A stretch of 36,340 nt of DNA from Formosa sp. Hel1_33_131 (GCA_949499105.1 CATEFX010000018.1:1-36340), one strand, 5' to 3'. Shown: positions 1 to 6,970, numbered from the stretch's first letter. Numbers and translations: made by a program. The notes: generated by a model not told the origin, from the letters alone.

Positions 1-39
1 AAAACCAAATTTCCACTTTTAAAATAATAAAAAAATAAC

Positions 40-1656
40 ATGAAAAAAATTACATTAATAGCACTTATGCTGTTCACAGCATTGGGTTACGCACAAGTAG
101 GTATCAACACAAATAACCCTGATGCCTCTTCGGCATTAGAGATTGAATCCACTACAGGTGGAATTTTAATACCAAGACTCACAGAGACGCAGCGTGATGC
201 GATATCTGCACCTGCTACAGGTTTAATGATTTATCAAACAAACGGTACATCAGGTTTTTATTTTTATGATGGAAATATTTGGACAAAAGTTGATGGAGTC
301 GCTGGTCCACAAGGAACTAATGGAAATGATGGTGCTGATGGTTCTGATGGTGTTGACGGAGCACAGGGTATTCAAGGAGAAACTGGTGCTACTGGCCCAA
401 CAGGTGCCGCTGGTATAAACGGAACAAATGGTAGTGACGGTCAAGACGGAGCACAGGGTATTGCTGGAACAGATGGAACTAACGGTACTGATGGAACAAA
501 CGGTACTAATGGAGTAGACGGTAATGACGGAGCACAGGGTATTCAAGGAGAAACTGGTGCTACTGGCCCAATAGGTGCCGCTGGTATAAACGGAACAAAT
601 GGTAGTGACGGTCAAGACGGAGCACAGGGTATTGCTGGAACTGACGGAACTGACGGAACTGATGGAGTAGATGGAACTAACGGAGTAGATGGTCTTCCTG
701 GAACTAATGGTACTGATGGAGCTGATGGAGCTGATGGTATTGGAATTGCACAAACGATCACTCGATCAGAAGATATTATAACCCTAAGTGATGGTGGTGG
801 AACTGTAAATGTTAATGATACTGATAGCGACCTAACGAACGAATTGCAAAACGTAGAGCAAGTATTAGTTGTTGGTAATGACGCAAATGGCAATGACATT
901 GTAAACATAGGAAAGATTGGAATAGGAATAGAAACACCACACGACTCAGCGGCATTAGACATTACTTCTACCACAGGGGGGTTATTAATTCCACGTATGA
1001 CAGAAACCCAGCGTGATGCGATTAGTCCAGCTGCCACTGGATTAATGATATACCAAACAGATGGTGCAACAGGCTTTTACTTTTACAATGGTAGTAGTTG
1101 GGAGGGGTATTATTCGAAAGTTGAGATAGATGCACTTATAGATAACTTGCAATCTATAACTGAGGCAAGAGTAGGCGATATTAGGGCGGGCGGAGTTGTG
1201 TTTTGGGTAGACCCTTCTGATAATCGTCACGGTTTGGTATGTGCGTTTTCAGATTATTCAACTTATGTAGAATGGGGTTGTTCTGGTACAGATTTATCAA
1301 GTGTTTCAAATGTCCCTTATAATGGAGGTAATCCTGTGGGCTCTGGTGCTGAAATAGGAGATGGTGTTAGTAATACGAATGCTATACTTCAAGATTGCTC
1401 TACGGCTCCCGCTGCATTAGCGGCAAGGTCTTATGGTCCAGACTGGTTTTTACCAAGTGCAAAGGAGCTAAACCAAATCTATATTAATAAAACAAGTTTA
1501 GAGGGGGTCTCTGGGTTTACTGGATTTAGTGATTACTACTGGAGTTCTACGGAGTTCGGTAACAGTGGCGCGTGGGAGCAGAGTTTCTACGATGGTGGTC
1601 AGGACGGCAGCAGTAAGCTCAACGCAGACGGTGTGCGTGCTGTTCGGGCTTTTTAG
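40..1656 (+). CDS. Secreted collagen-like surface protein with hypervariable lectin-like C-terminus
   Basis: The 538-residue product starts with a signal peptide (about residues 1-18, MKKITLIALMLFTALGYA). A tail-fibre/anchor-like domain (about 20-85, GINTNNPDASSALEI...LIPRLTETQRDAI) follows, then a collagen-like Gly-X-Y stretch (about 88-235) rich in Asn, Asp and Thr. A second copy of the anchor-like domain lies at about 292-362, and a DUF1566/Lcl-like C-terminal domain (about 380-538) ends in VRAVRAF. There is no T9SS sorting domain. The fold of the last domain is inferred as C-type-lectin-like from WSSTE and the conserved VRAVRAF end. The likely role is surface adhesion or ligand binding. 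The last codons look like a DGR variable region. The start is well placed after an A-rich leader containing AAACCAAATTT at the window edge; its promoter is outside the window. Confidence 0.85.
   Translation: MKKITLIALMLFTALGYAQVGINTNNPDASSALEIESTTGGILIPRLTETQRDAISAPATGLMIYQTNGTSGFYFYDGNIWTKVDGVAGPQGTNGNDGADGSDGVDGAQGIQGETGATGPTGAAGINGTNGSDGQDGAQGIAGTDGTNGTDGTNGTNGVDGNDGAQGIQGETGATGPIGAAGINGTNGSDGQDGAQGIAGTDGTDGTDGVDGTNGVDGLPGTNGTDGADGADGIGIAQTITRSEDIITLSDGGGTVNVNDTDSDLTNELQNVEQVLVVGNDANGNDIVNIGKIGIGIETPHDSAALDITSTTGGLLIPRMTETQRDAISPAATGLMIYQTDGATGFYFYNGSSWEGYYSKVEIDALIDNLQSITEARVGDIRAGGVVFWVDPSDNRHGLVCAFSDYSTYVEWGCSGTDLSSVSNVPYNGGNPVGSGAEIGDGVSNTNAILQDCSTAPAALAARSYGPDWFLPSAKELNQIYINKTSLEGVSGFTGFSDYYWSSTEFGNSGAWEQSFYDGGQDGSSKLNADGVRAVRAF
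1552..1656 (+). other. Candidate DGR variable region (VR) at the 3' end of the collagen-like gene
   Basis: The stretch encodes a WSSTE-type C-terminus with the fixed positions AW, Q, G, Q and K, followed by the invariant tail VRAVRAF and the stop. Of the 26 codons at 1555-1632, 19 end in C or T and only one ends in A, which is odd for this AT-rich genome. Those 19 (for example ttc, ggt, agt, ggc, tac, gac, ctc) can each be reached from AAC or AAT by changing adenines only. That is the pattern left by adenine-specific mutagenic retrohoming. No reverse transcriptase, accessory gene or template repeat is present in the window, so the assignment rests on pattern alone. Confidence 0.5.
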
Positions 1657-1684
1657 TTATTTAATTATTTATCAATTTAATATA

Positions 1685-1864
1685 TTACAAGCCCTTGCAT
1701 TTAGCAGGGGTTTTTATGTTTGGCATATCTTCCTCCTTCAATTCTGCTATTTCTAAACCTCTTAAATAGGTCAGAGATACATTTATAGACGAATGTCCCA
1801 TCGCTTTCTGTAGCTTGGTTATTGAGCCTGTACGTATATTATTCCAATACAACCACGTATTTTT
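1685..1864 (-). pseudogene. 3' relic of a tyrosine recombinase (integrase)
   Basis: Reading the minus strand gives an open frame with the typical tyrosine-recombinase end: TKLQKAMGHSSINVSLTYL, then RGLEIAELKEEDMPNIK and a stop at 1685-1687. GHSS and the Tyr of LTYLRGLE match the catalytic His/Trp and Tyr-nucleophile region of the family. Everything upstream (the catalytic Arg and HxxR motif, the core-binding domain) is missing. The frame stops at 1865, where the promoter of the next gene begins. It is therefore a truncated remnant, not a working recombinase. A more decayed homologue lies at 4093-4250. Confidence 0.65.
1689..1715 (+). terminator. Rho-independent terminator of the collagen-like gene
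   Basis: CCCTTGC and GCAGGGG flank the 5-nt loop ATTTA, with extra A-T pairs extending the stem, followed by TTTTT. The hairpin lies about 33 nt after the stop codon. It also overlaps the end of the antisense integrase relic. Confidence 0.7.
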
Positions 1865-1868
1865 TTAA

Positions 1869-1917
1869 TTGATTGTCATATAAAAGTCATTATATTTGTG
1901 CGATAAACCAATTTAAT
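1869..1917 (+). promoter_or_regulatory. Bacteroidota promoter with AAACCAATTTAAT transcript-start motif
   Basis: A -33 TTG (1869-1871) lies 19 nt before a perfect -7 box TATATTTG (1891-1898). AAACCAATTTAAT starts at 1905, 7 nt after the box, and runs into the ATG at 1916. The same layout recurs before the paralogue at 4301. Confidence 0.8.
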
Positions 1918-3394
1918 GATGAAAAAATTACTTTTAATTCTTATCCTTCCTTTCCTTAGTAATGGACAATCTTTAGAGCGCGGAAGCCTTTCGAACCGTT
2001 CAGAACGCCCTAGAACAGCAACCAATTTTAGCGATCATAATTCAAGGGATCAAGGACGTTTGTCAGCCATAGCCACGCCCGTTGCAGAGTTGCGATTCGA
2101 TCGACTCGTTGATATAAGCCATGATGAATATGAATTAAGCGAAAAAAATGATTACACACTCAATGAGAATGGGAATTTAATATCTCATGTAAACTATACG
2201 TGGGCTTCAACGATTAATTCTTTTATGTCTGATCAAAAAACGGCTACTTTTGAGCCTTATGAAAAAGTTTTATTGGCGTATAATGAGGATGAAACCCTGG
2301 ATATACTGTCGTTTTTCAACTGGGATATATTTGCTAATGATTTTGTGCTAAATGCACAAAAAGAGTATTCATACGATGAAAATGGAAATATGATTGCTTC
2401 TTTTTTAAACACCTGGGATTTAGATAATGAAGTTTTTGTGTCTTTTTCAAAAGAGTTGATAACAAACGACGACAGTGGAAATATAACGATTTCTGAAAAC
2501 TACAACTGGAGTACAGCAAACAACATTTATACACGCTTCTCTAAAGATGAATACACATACGATGTAAATGGGAATCAGATAGTTTATTTATATTCCACCT
2601 GGAATATAGAGAGTGGCGAATTTGAGCCTGTTTCTAAAGAGGCGTACACATCCGATGAAAATGGGAATCTGACGGTCTCTAAACACTACCGCTGGGATGC
2701 AGCAGCTGGCAATTTTACTCTCAACTTTAAAAATGAATACACATACGATGAAAATGGGAATCTGACGCTTTATTTATACTCTTACGTAGATACAGCGAGT
2801 AGCAATTTTGTGGAATCACATAAAGAAGAGTCCACACACGATGAAAATGGGAATCTAACACTTTTAATAATATATAATAGCGATGCAACAAGTGGAGCTT
2901 TGGTAACTACTTCAAAAAAGGAATACACATTTGATACGAATGGGCATATAGAGTCTTATCTCTATTCCAATTATGACACAGGCTTAGCTGATTTTGTACC
3001 CGCTTTTAAAATGGGCTATGAAACCGATGTAGATACCGATTCTAGCCTAAAGAGAATGGGAACAATTTCTAAATATAACACGATCTCTGAGCAATGGGAC
3101 GCGTTTGAGGGCGAAGCACTTCAATCATTTCTTTACTACACTAAATTATCTTCATTATCAACAGCGGGTATTGAGCAGGCGCATTTCTCAGTATATCCAA
3201 ACCCCGCAAAAGAGTCTTTATTTATCAATAGCACAACGATTGAAAGGGCCACCATTTATACTATTCTTGGAAAAAAAGTACTTGAAATTAGGGGTCAAAA
3301 TAAGCTAGACATCTCGCCGCTTTCAAAGGGTGTCTACTTTATTAACGTTTCAGATGGCAAAAAAGCATCCACTAAAAAATTCATAAAAAACTAA
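1916..3394 (+). CDS. T9SS-exported repeat protein (YDENGN repeats), paralogue A
   Basis: The 492-residue product has a signal peptide (MMKKLLLILILPFLSNGQS), an N-terminal segment of about 90 residues, and nine repeats of the type YTYDENGNLT. It ends in a T9SS type A sorting domain of about 70 residues (FSVYPNPAKESLFIN to KKFIKN). Eight of the repeats are spaced exactly 93 bp (31 residues) apart, with starts at 2282, 2375, 2468, 2561, 2654, 2747, 2840 and 2933. The units resemble RHS/YD repeats but are longer than the usual ~20 residues. The product should be exported across the outer membrane by the T9SS and anchored or released; its ligand is unknown. It is paralogous to 4301-5659: the signal peptide and the last ~110 residues are very similar, while the repeats have diverged. 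The first of two tandem ATGs was used; either is possible. Confidence 0.88.
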   Translation: MMKKLLLILILPFLSNGQSLERGSLSNRSERPRTATNFSDHNSRDQGRLSAIATPVAELRFDRLVDISHDEYELSEKNDYTLNENGNLISHVNYTWASTINSFMSDQKTATFEPYEKVLLAYNEDETLDILSFFNWDIFANDFVLNAQKEYSYDENGNMIASFLNTWDLDNEVFVSFSKELITNDDSGNITISENYNWSTANNIYTRFSKDEYTYDVNGNQIVYLYSTWNIESGEFEPVSKEAYTSDENGNLTVSKHYRWDAAAGNFTLNFKNEYTYDENGNLTLYLYSYVDTASSNFVESHKEESTHDENGNLTLLIIYNSDATSGALVTTSKKEYTFDTNGHIESYLYSNYDTGLADFVPAFKMGYETDVDTDSSLKRMGTISKYNTISEQWDAFEGEALQSFLYYTKLSSLSTAGIEQAHFSVYPNPAKESLFINSTTIERATIYTILGKKVLEIRGQNKLDISPLSKGVYFINVSDGKKASTKKFIKN

Positions 3395-3448
3395 CGCCTT
3401 AAAAGCATGCTGAATCCTTTCTAAGGAGTTCGTTCTTTTTATAAACTC

Positions 3449-3478
3449 AAAAAACCCTTCTTAACTGAGGGGTTTTTT
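3449..3478 (+). terminator. Rho-independent terminator
   Basis: The stem pairs AAAAAACCCTT with AGGGGTTTTTT around an 8-nt loop and carries a T-run. A smaller TCCTT/AAGGA hairpin precedes it. The sequence is closely matched at 5713-5740 behind the paralogue. Confidence 0.75.
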
Positions 3479-3587
3479 ATTGAAGCAACGTCCCTAAAAC
3501 ACTAAAAGCTAAAAGAAATAGGCCCCTTTTTGTTTTGAGTCGGTTTCTCAGTACGTTTGGCTCCAAAGCTACTGAACTATTTTTTTG

Positions 3588-3614
3588 TATGTTTGTTTTA
3601 TAAACCAATTTAAT
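3588..3614 (+). promoter_or_regulatory. -7 box TATGTTTG with AAACCAATTTAAT motif
   Basis: TATGTTTG (3588-3595) fits TAnnTTTG, and AAACCAATTTAAT begins at 3602, again 7 nt downstream. No well-spaced -33 TTG is visible. From AAACC through the first codons the sequence matches the 1916 and 4301 genes base for base, although the protein that follows is unrelated. Confidence 0.65.
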
Positions 3615-4080
3615 GATGAAAAAATTACTTTTATTTTTCAGTATTTCTGTTTTCTTTATAGGCCGCAGTACTGCACAAGAGTTAACTAAAGAGCGGTCTA
3701 AGGAGTCGTTTATAGAATGGAATTTTGGGATTGCTTTTTTAGAAGATGAAGATTTTGTCTTTCCTGGAACATCCGTTCTCTGGGGTAAAACGTACATAAA
3801 TGAAAATGACCTAATTTTTGAATATGAAGTTGGTTTTGCACTTCCAACTCTTGTAACAGGTAAAATTGGAATCGGCAAAAAATTTAATAACACAAAAGTT
3901 GTGGTCGGAATAAGACCCTTCCCATTTAACATCTATGGGCAATCTAGTTTTGCCAAAGGGGAAAAAGGCTATTGGATCACTTCCCTTGAATATAATCCGA
4001 GGAATCCAACCAATAGAGTTTCAAAAGGAATTTTAAATTTTGGATATCGATGGAATTTAGACAGCAAAGACAAAAAATAA
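3613..4080 (+). CDS. Small secreted protein of unknown function, possibly outer-membrane beta-barrel
   Basis: The 155-residue product has a signal peptide (MMKKLLLFFSISVFFIGRSTA, cleavage near AQE). Beta-strand-like segments rich in aromatic residues and glycine follow (LIFEYEVGFALP, VTGKIGIGKKF, KVVVGIRPFPFNIYG, GILNFGYRWNL), and the end is charged. The alternation suggests a small periplasmic or outer-membrane beta protein; I do not recognise the family. It has no T9SS sorting domain. It lies between the two T9SS paralogues and shares only their leader and first codons, which suggests that the promoter segment was copied or exchanged separately. Confidence 0.7.
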   Translation: MMKKLLLFFSISVFFIGRSTAQELTKERSKESFIEWNFGIAFLEDEDFVFPGTSVLWGKTYINENDLIFEYEVGFALPTLVTGKIGIGKKFNNTKVVVGIRPFPFNIYGQSSFAKGEKGYWITSLEYNPRNPTNRVSKGILNFGYRWNLDSKDKK

Positions 4081-4092
4081 AAGCGGAGCTAT

Positions 4093-4250
4093 TTATTTAA
4101 CGTTGAAGCAGTCAGAATGCTCTAATCCACTAGTGCTCCCTAAGCCACGTCTGTAAATTGAACGTGCTGTTTACATAATTACCCCATCGCTTACTGAAAC
4201 TTTCTAGAGAGGCTTTAGGTGTACTGTTCTAACACAAATACGCATTTTTT
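4093..4250 (-). pseudogene. Second, more decayed integrase 3' relic
   Basis: The minus strand aligns with the relic at 1685-1864. It has the block cagtaagcgatgggg (compare cagaaagcgatggga) with an in-frame stop, then a frame reading SIYRRGLGSTSGLEHSDC and ending NVK-stop at 4093-4095. This parallels LTYLRGLEIAELKEEDMPNIK of the first relic. From the shared CCCATCGCTT to the -33 TTG the two copies are nearly equal in length (72 and 71 nt). The copy carries stops and frameshifts and is dead. Confidence 0.5.
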
Positions 4251-4253
4251 AAA

Positions 4254-4302
4254 TTGATTGTGATATAAAAGTCATTATATTTGTGGGATAAACCAATTTA
4301 AT
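4254..4302 (+). promoter_or_regulatory. Promoter of paralogue B, same layout as at 1869
   Basis: TTG (4254-4256), 19 nt, TATATTTG (4276-4283), then AAACCAATTTAAT starting 7 nt later at 4290 and running into the ATG at 4301. The stretch is nearly identical to 1869-1917. Confidence 0.8.
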
Positions 4303-5659
4303 GATGAAAAAATTACTTTTAATACTTATACTTCCTTTGCTTAGTAATGGACAATCTTTTGAGCACGGAAGTTTTGCAAACCGTTCAGAACGTCACACAA
4401 ATACTGATTTTAGAAAATTCCAAACCAATTTTAGCCATGATAGTTCAAGGGATCAAGCACATTTGTCAGCCATAGCTACACCTGTTGTAGGGTTGCGGTT
4501 GGACCGTTTAGTTGAGGTGAATTTTTCTGGAGATCAATTATCTTACAAAAGAGATTTGACATATGATGTGAATGGCAATGAGGTGCTTAAGACAATTTAC
4601 CAGTGGGACACAGCGAGTGACTCTTTTGTGCCTAGTCAAAAATTGGAAAGCATTTTCAATGAGAACGGAGACCCGACGCTCTATACATATTACAATTGGG
4701 ATACAGATACTAACGGATATGTGAATTATATAAAAATAACTTTCACATACGTTGAGAATGGGAGGACAATTTTAGCTCAAATATGGGATGCAAATGCTAA
4801 CAGTTATGTGAATAATAACAAAGATGTCGTCACAGAGGACGGTTATGTGGAGACTACTATAACTCAAAGCTGGAATACAGACACTGAAGTTTATGTGGAT
4901 TCTTATAAAAAAGTAATAACATACGATGAGAACAATAGGATACTAGACACAGACTTTTACAGTTGGGATTCAGAGACTGTATCTTTTTTGCCTTATAGTA
5001 GAAATGTATACACATACGATGAGAATGAGATGACTTATTTAACTCAAACATTGAATGCAGACACTGGCGATTATATCAATATTTCTCAAGAGAACACAAC
5101 ATACGATCTGAATGGAAATATAACGCTTATTGAAACCACGGCGTTTGATAACGATGGCGTTATAGCTTATTATAACCAAAGTGGATATGCTTACGATGAG
5201 AATGGACATATGGCCTATTCTTTATTTCCGAACTATGATTCAGAATCAAGTAGTTTTATACCCAGTTTTAAAACGGAATATTCAACAGTTCTCGACAGCG
5301 ATACAAAGCTAAATAGAATGGGAATAAGTTACGAATATAACAACACGATCTCTGGACTATGGGATCCGTTTGAGGGCGAAGCAGTTCAATCCTTTTTTTA
5401 CTACACCAAACTGGACCCTCTGTCAGCGGAGGATCTGGTAGATCAGCATTTCTCGGTATATCCAAACCCAGCAAAAGACTTTTTGTTTATCGATAGTACA
5501 TCGATTGAAAGGGCCACCATTTATACTATTCTTGGAAAAGAAGTACTTGATGTTAGGGGTCAAAATAAGCTAGACATCGCGCCGCTTTCAAAAGGTGTTT
5601 ACTTTATTAACGTTTCAGATGGCAAAAAAGCATCCACAAAAAAATTCATAAAAAACTAA
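4301..5659 (+). CDS. T9SS-exported repeat protein (YDENGN repeats), paralogue B
   Basis: The 452-residue product has a signal peptide (MMKKLLLILILPLLSNGQS), an N-terminal segment with LSAIATPV as in paralogue A, and about eight YDENGN-type repeats. Unit starts are near 4565, 4658, 4751, 4835, 4925, 5018, 5105 and 5195, so the spacing is 87-93 bp and less regular than in paralogue A. The protein ends in a T9SS type A sorting domain (FSVYPNPAKDFLFIDS to KKFIKN) almost identical to that of paralogue A. It is expected to be outside the outer membrane. The gene, promoter, upstream integrase tail and terminator all match the 1685-3478 block, so this is a segmental duplication whose ends stayed conserved while the repeats diverged. 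Confidence 0.88.
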   Translation: MMKKLLLILILPLLSNGQSFEHGSFANRSERHTNTDFRKFQTNFSHDSSRDQAHLSAIATPVVGLRLDRLVEVNFSGDQLSYKRDLTYDVNGNEVLKTIYQWDTASDSFVPSQKLESIFNENGDPTLYTYYNWDTDTNGYVNYIKITFTYVENGRTILAQIWDANANSYVNNNKDVVTEDGYVETTITQSWNTDTEVYVDSYKKVITYDENNRILDTDFYSWDSETVSFLPYSRNVYTYDENEMTYLTQTLNADTGDYINISQENTTYDLNGNITLIETTAFDNDGVIAYYNQSGYAYDENGHMAYSLFPNYDSESSSFIPSFKTEYSTVLDSDTKLNRMGISYEYNNTISGLWDPFEGEAVQSFFYYTKLDPLSAEDLVDQHFSVYPNPAKDFLFIDSTSIERATIYTILGKEVLDVRGQNKLDIAPLSKGVYFINVSDGKKASTKKFIKN

Positions 5660-5712
5660 CGTCACAAAAATATACTGAATCCTTTTTTAGGAGTCCGTTT
5701 TTTTTATAAACT

Positions 5713-5740
5713 AAAAACCCATCTTAACTGAAGGGTTTTT
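5713..5740. terminator. Bidirectional terminator between convergent genes
   Basis: AAAAACCC pairs with GGGTTTTT around a short loop, with T-runs on both strands. It lies between the plus-strand T9SS gene ending at 5659 and the minus-strand HxlR gene ending at 5757. Confidence 0.7.
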
Positions 5741-5756
5741 TTGTATTATAAACGTC

Positions 5757-6065
5757 TTAAGGTTGGCGTACCCATTCTTCAATGGTCTTAAAAACACCGC
5801 AAAGGCGTTCCGATTTTTTGGTTAATGAGTATTCTACTTTTGGAGGGATTTCTGGGTATTGCTTTCTATTTATAAGCGAATCTTTTTCTAAACTCTTTAA
5901 TTGGTCTGTCAATACTTTTCTTGAAATAGTTGGGATCGCGGCGGCGAGTTGACCAAATCGAATTACCCCTCTTGTTCTAATAATATTGATAATTATAAGC
6001 TTCCATTTTCCTCCTAACATTTCTGTAAAAGAAGTGACTGGGCATATATCGTTCGTTACTTTCAT
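5757..6065 (-). CDS. HxlR-family winged-helix transcriptional regulator
   Basis: The 102-residue product matches HxlR family size and layout. An N-terminal Cys in the CPVT motif (Cys8) is followed by GGKWKLIIINIIRTRGVIRF, the helix-turn-helix core with SRKVLTDQLKSLEKDSLI, and the wing with PPKVEYSLT. In family members such as YodB and HypR this Cys senses quinones or other electrophiles and oxidants, so a thiol-sensing role is plausible here but inferred. The gene is divergent from yceI and the CDGSH gene; the 113-bp gap holds inverted repeats that could be its operator, allowing self-control and control of the neighbours. Confidence 0.92.
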   Translation of the reverse strand: MKVTNDICPVTSFTEMLGGKWKLIIINIIRTRGVIRFGQLAAAIPTISRKVLTDQLKSLEKDSLINRKQYPEIPPKVEYSLTKKSERLCGVFKTIEEWVRQP

Positions 6066-6077
6066 AAGACTGTTTTA

Positions 6078-6134
6078 GTTACCATAAAGTACCTAGAATA
6101 TTATAGTTACTTAAAGGTAACAAGTTACTTTATG
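6078..6134. promoter_or_regulatory. Candidate HxlR operator (nested inverted repeats)
   Basis: The palindrome-like GTTACTTAAAGGTAAC (6106-6121) is flanked by CATAAAGTA (6083-6091) and its inverse TACTTTATG (6126-6134); a further GTTACC half-site starts at 6078. The arrangement suits a dimeric winged-helix regulator binding between two divergent promoters. No clear TAnnTTTG box is visible here. Confidence 0.5.
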
Positions 6135-6178
6135 TTTCCAAATGTATTACTATTGCAGGAACAAAAAAAATAATAGCT

Positions 6179-6742
6179 ATGAAAACAAAAAATTTAGTAT
6201 CCATTTTATTAATTGCAGTCACAACAACTGCTTTTTCACAGATCAAATTTGATTTAAACAAGAGCAACATCAAATGGACTGGGGAAAAAATCACAAAGCA
6301 AGCCCACTCAGGTTCTTTAGCGTTTAATTCGGCAACAGTCTCATTAGACGACCCAAACAATCCATCTGGAGTCTTTGCGGTGGATATGACCTCATTAACG
6401 AATGATGATTTAACGGGTGAATGGAAACAAAAGCTTGAAGGACACTTAAAATCTGACGACTTTTTTTCAGTGGAAAAACACCCTGAAGCAACCTTGGTGA
6501 TCAAAAAAGTGATTTCTCAAAACAACAACTCTTATCAGCTCACAGGAGACTTAACAATTAAAAGCATTACCCATCCTGTCGATTTTAGTTTGAGTGTTTA
6601 CGAAGATAGAATTGAAAGTAAATTAACTTTTGATCGGTCAAAATTTGACATTCAATTTGCTTCAGGAAGCTTTTTTGAAAACTTGGGGGATACTCTAATC
6701 TTAGATGAAATTACGCTTGACATAACATTACTAAAAATATAA
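6179..6742 (+). CDS. YceI-family periplasmic lipid-binding-like protein
   Basis: The 187-residue product has a signal peptide (MKTKNLVSILLIAVTTTAFS, mature from QIKF) and a full YceI domain. Visible family landmarks are the SNIKWTGEK start, HSGSLAF, DMTSLTNDD, the LEGHLKSDDFF block and the TGDLTIKSITHPV block. YceI proteins form a lipocalin-like barrel that binds isoprenoid chains such as polyprenyl quinones; the ligand here is unknown. It probably lies in one operon with the CDGSH gene 5 nt downstream, divergent from HxlR. Confidence 0.93.
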   Translation: MKTKNLVSILLIAVTTTAFSQIKFDLNKSNIKWTGEKITKQAHSGSLAFNSATVSLDDPNNPSGVFAVDMTSLTNDDLTGEWKQKLEGHLKSDDFFSVEKHPEATLVIKKVISQNNNSYQLTGDLTIKSITHPVDFSLSVYEDRIESKLTFDRSKFDIQFASGSFFENLGDTLILDEITLDITLLKI

Positions 6743-6747
6743 AAATT

Positions 6748-6840
6748 ATGATTTACAAAAAACAAGACCGCCCCAAGTGTGGCTGTGGAAATACGCAAAA
6801 CCCAGATGGATATTGTGATGGCTCACACTCAAATAATTAA
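6748..6840 (+). CDS. Minimal CDGSH-type iron-sulfur protein (30 aa)
   Basis: A 30-residue ORF, MIYKKQDRPK followed by CGCGNTQNPDGYCDGSH and three more residues. The pattern CxCxxTxxPxxxCDGSH is the three-Cys/one-His 2Fe-2S ligand set of the CDGSH (mitoNEET-like) family. It starts 5 nt after the yceI stop and ends 4 nt before a terminator stem, so it is the last gene of that operon. Single-domain CDGSH proteins are usually longer; this one is nearly only the cluster-binding motif. An electron-transfer or redox-sensing role is inferred. Its operon with yceI beside a thiol-type regulator supports a redox-stress role. Confidence 0.8.
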   Translation: MIYKKQDRPKCGCGNTQNPDGYCDGSHSNN

Positions 6841-6844
6841 AATT

Positions 6845-6868
6845 AAGCCCTCTTTTCAGAGGGCTTTT
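6845..6868 (+). terminator. Rho-independent terminator of the yceI-CDGSH operon
   Basis: AAGCCCTCT and AGAGGGCTT form a perfect 9-bp stem with loop TTTC, followed by TT. Confidence 0.85.
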
Positions 6869-6872
6869 ATAG

Positions 6873-6951
6873 TACAGGCCTGTATCCTCTTTTCGCATTT
6901 AGCCGTTTTCTCTACGGCTGAGGCACCACCACTGCGCTTTTAAGCGGTCTA
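6873..6951. repeat. Cluster of three short inverted repeats
   Basis: The perfect palindrome TACAGGCCTGTA (6873-6884) is followed by AGCCGT/ACGGCT with a 7-nt loop (6901-6919) and CGCTT/AAGCG around position 6945. They sit between the operon terminator and the promoter of the 7025 gene. Their function is unknown; the cluster could be regulatory or a recombination scar. Confidence 0.35.
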
Positions 6952-6970
6952 AAATAGGTTTATCTGTTAA

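Noticed and set aside
250..753. Minus-strand Ser/Ile-rich ORF opposite the collagen-like region
   Set aside because: It is the mirror of the Gly-X-Y coding repeats, with no start context, and the plus frame is clearly coding.
1529..1756. Plus-strand ORF overlapping the variable region in another frame
   Set aside because: Shadow of the collagen-like gene end; no domain and it runs through the terminator.
1916..5659. RHS/polymorphic toxin proteins
   Set aside because: The repeats are 31 residues, there is no RHS core or C-terminal toxin domain, and both proteins end in a T9SS sorting signal; no immunity gene follows.
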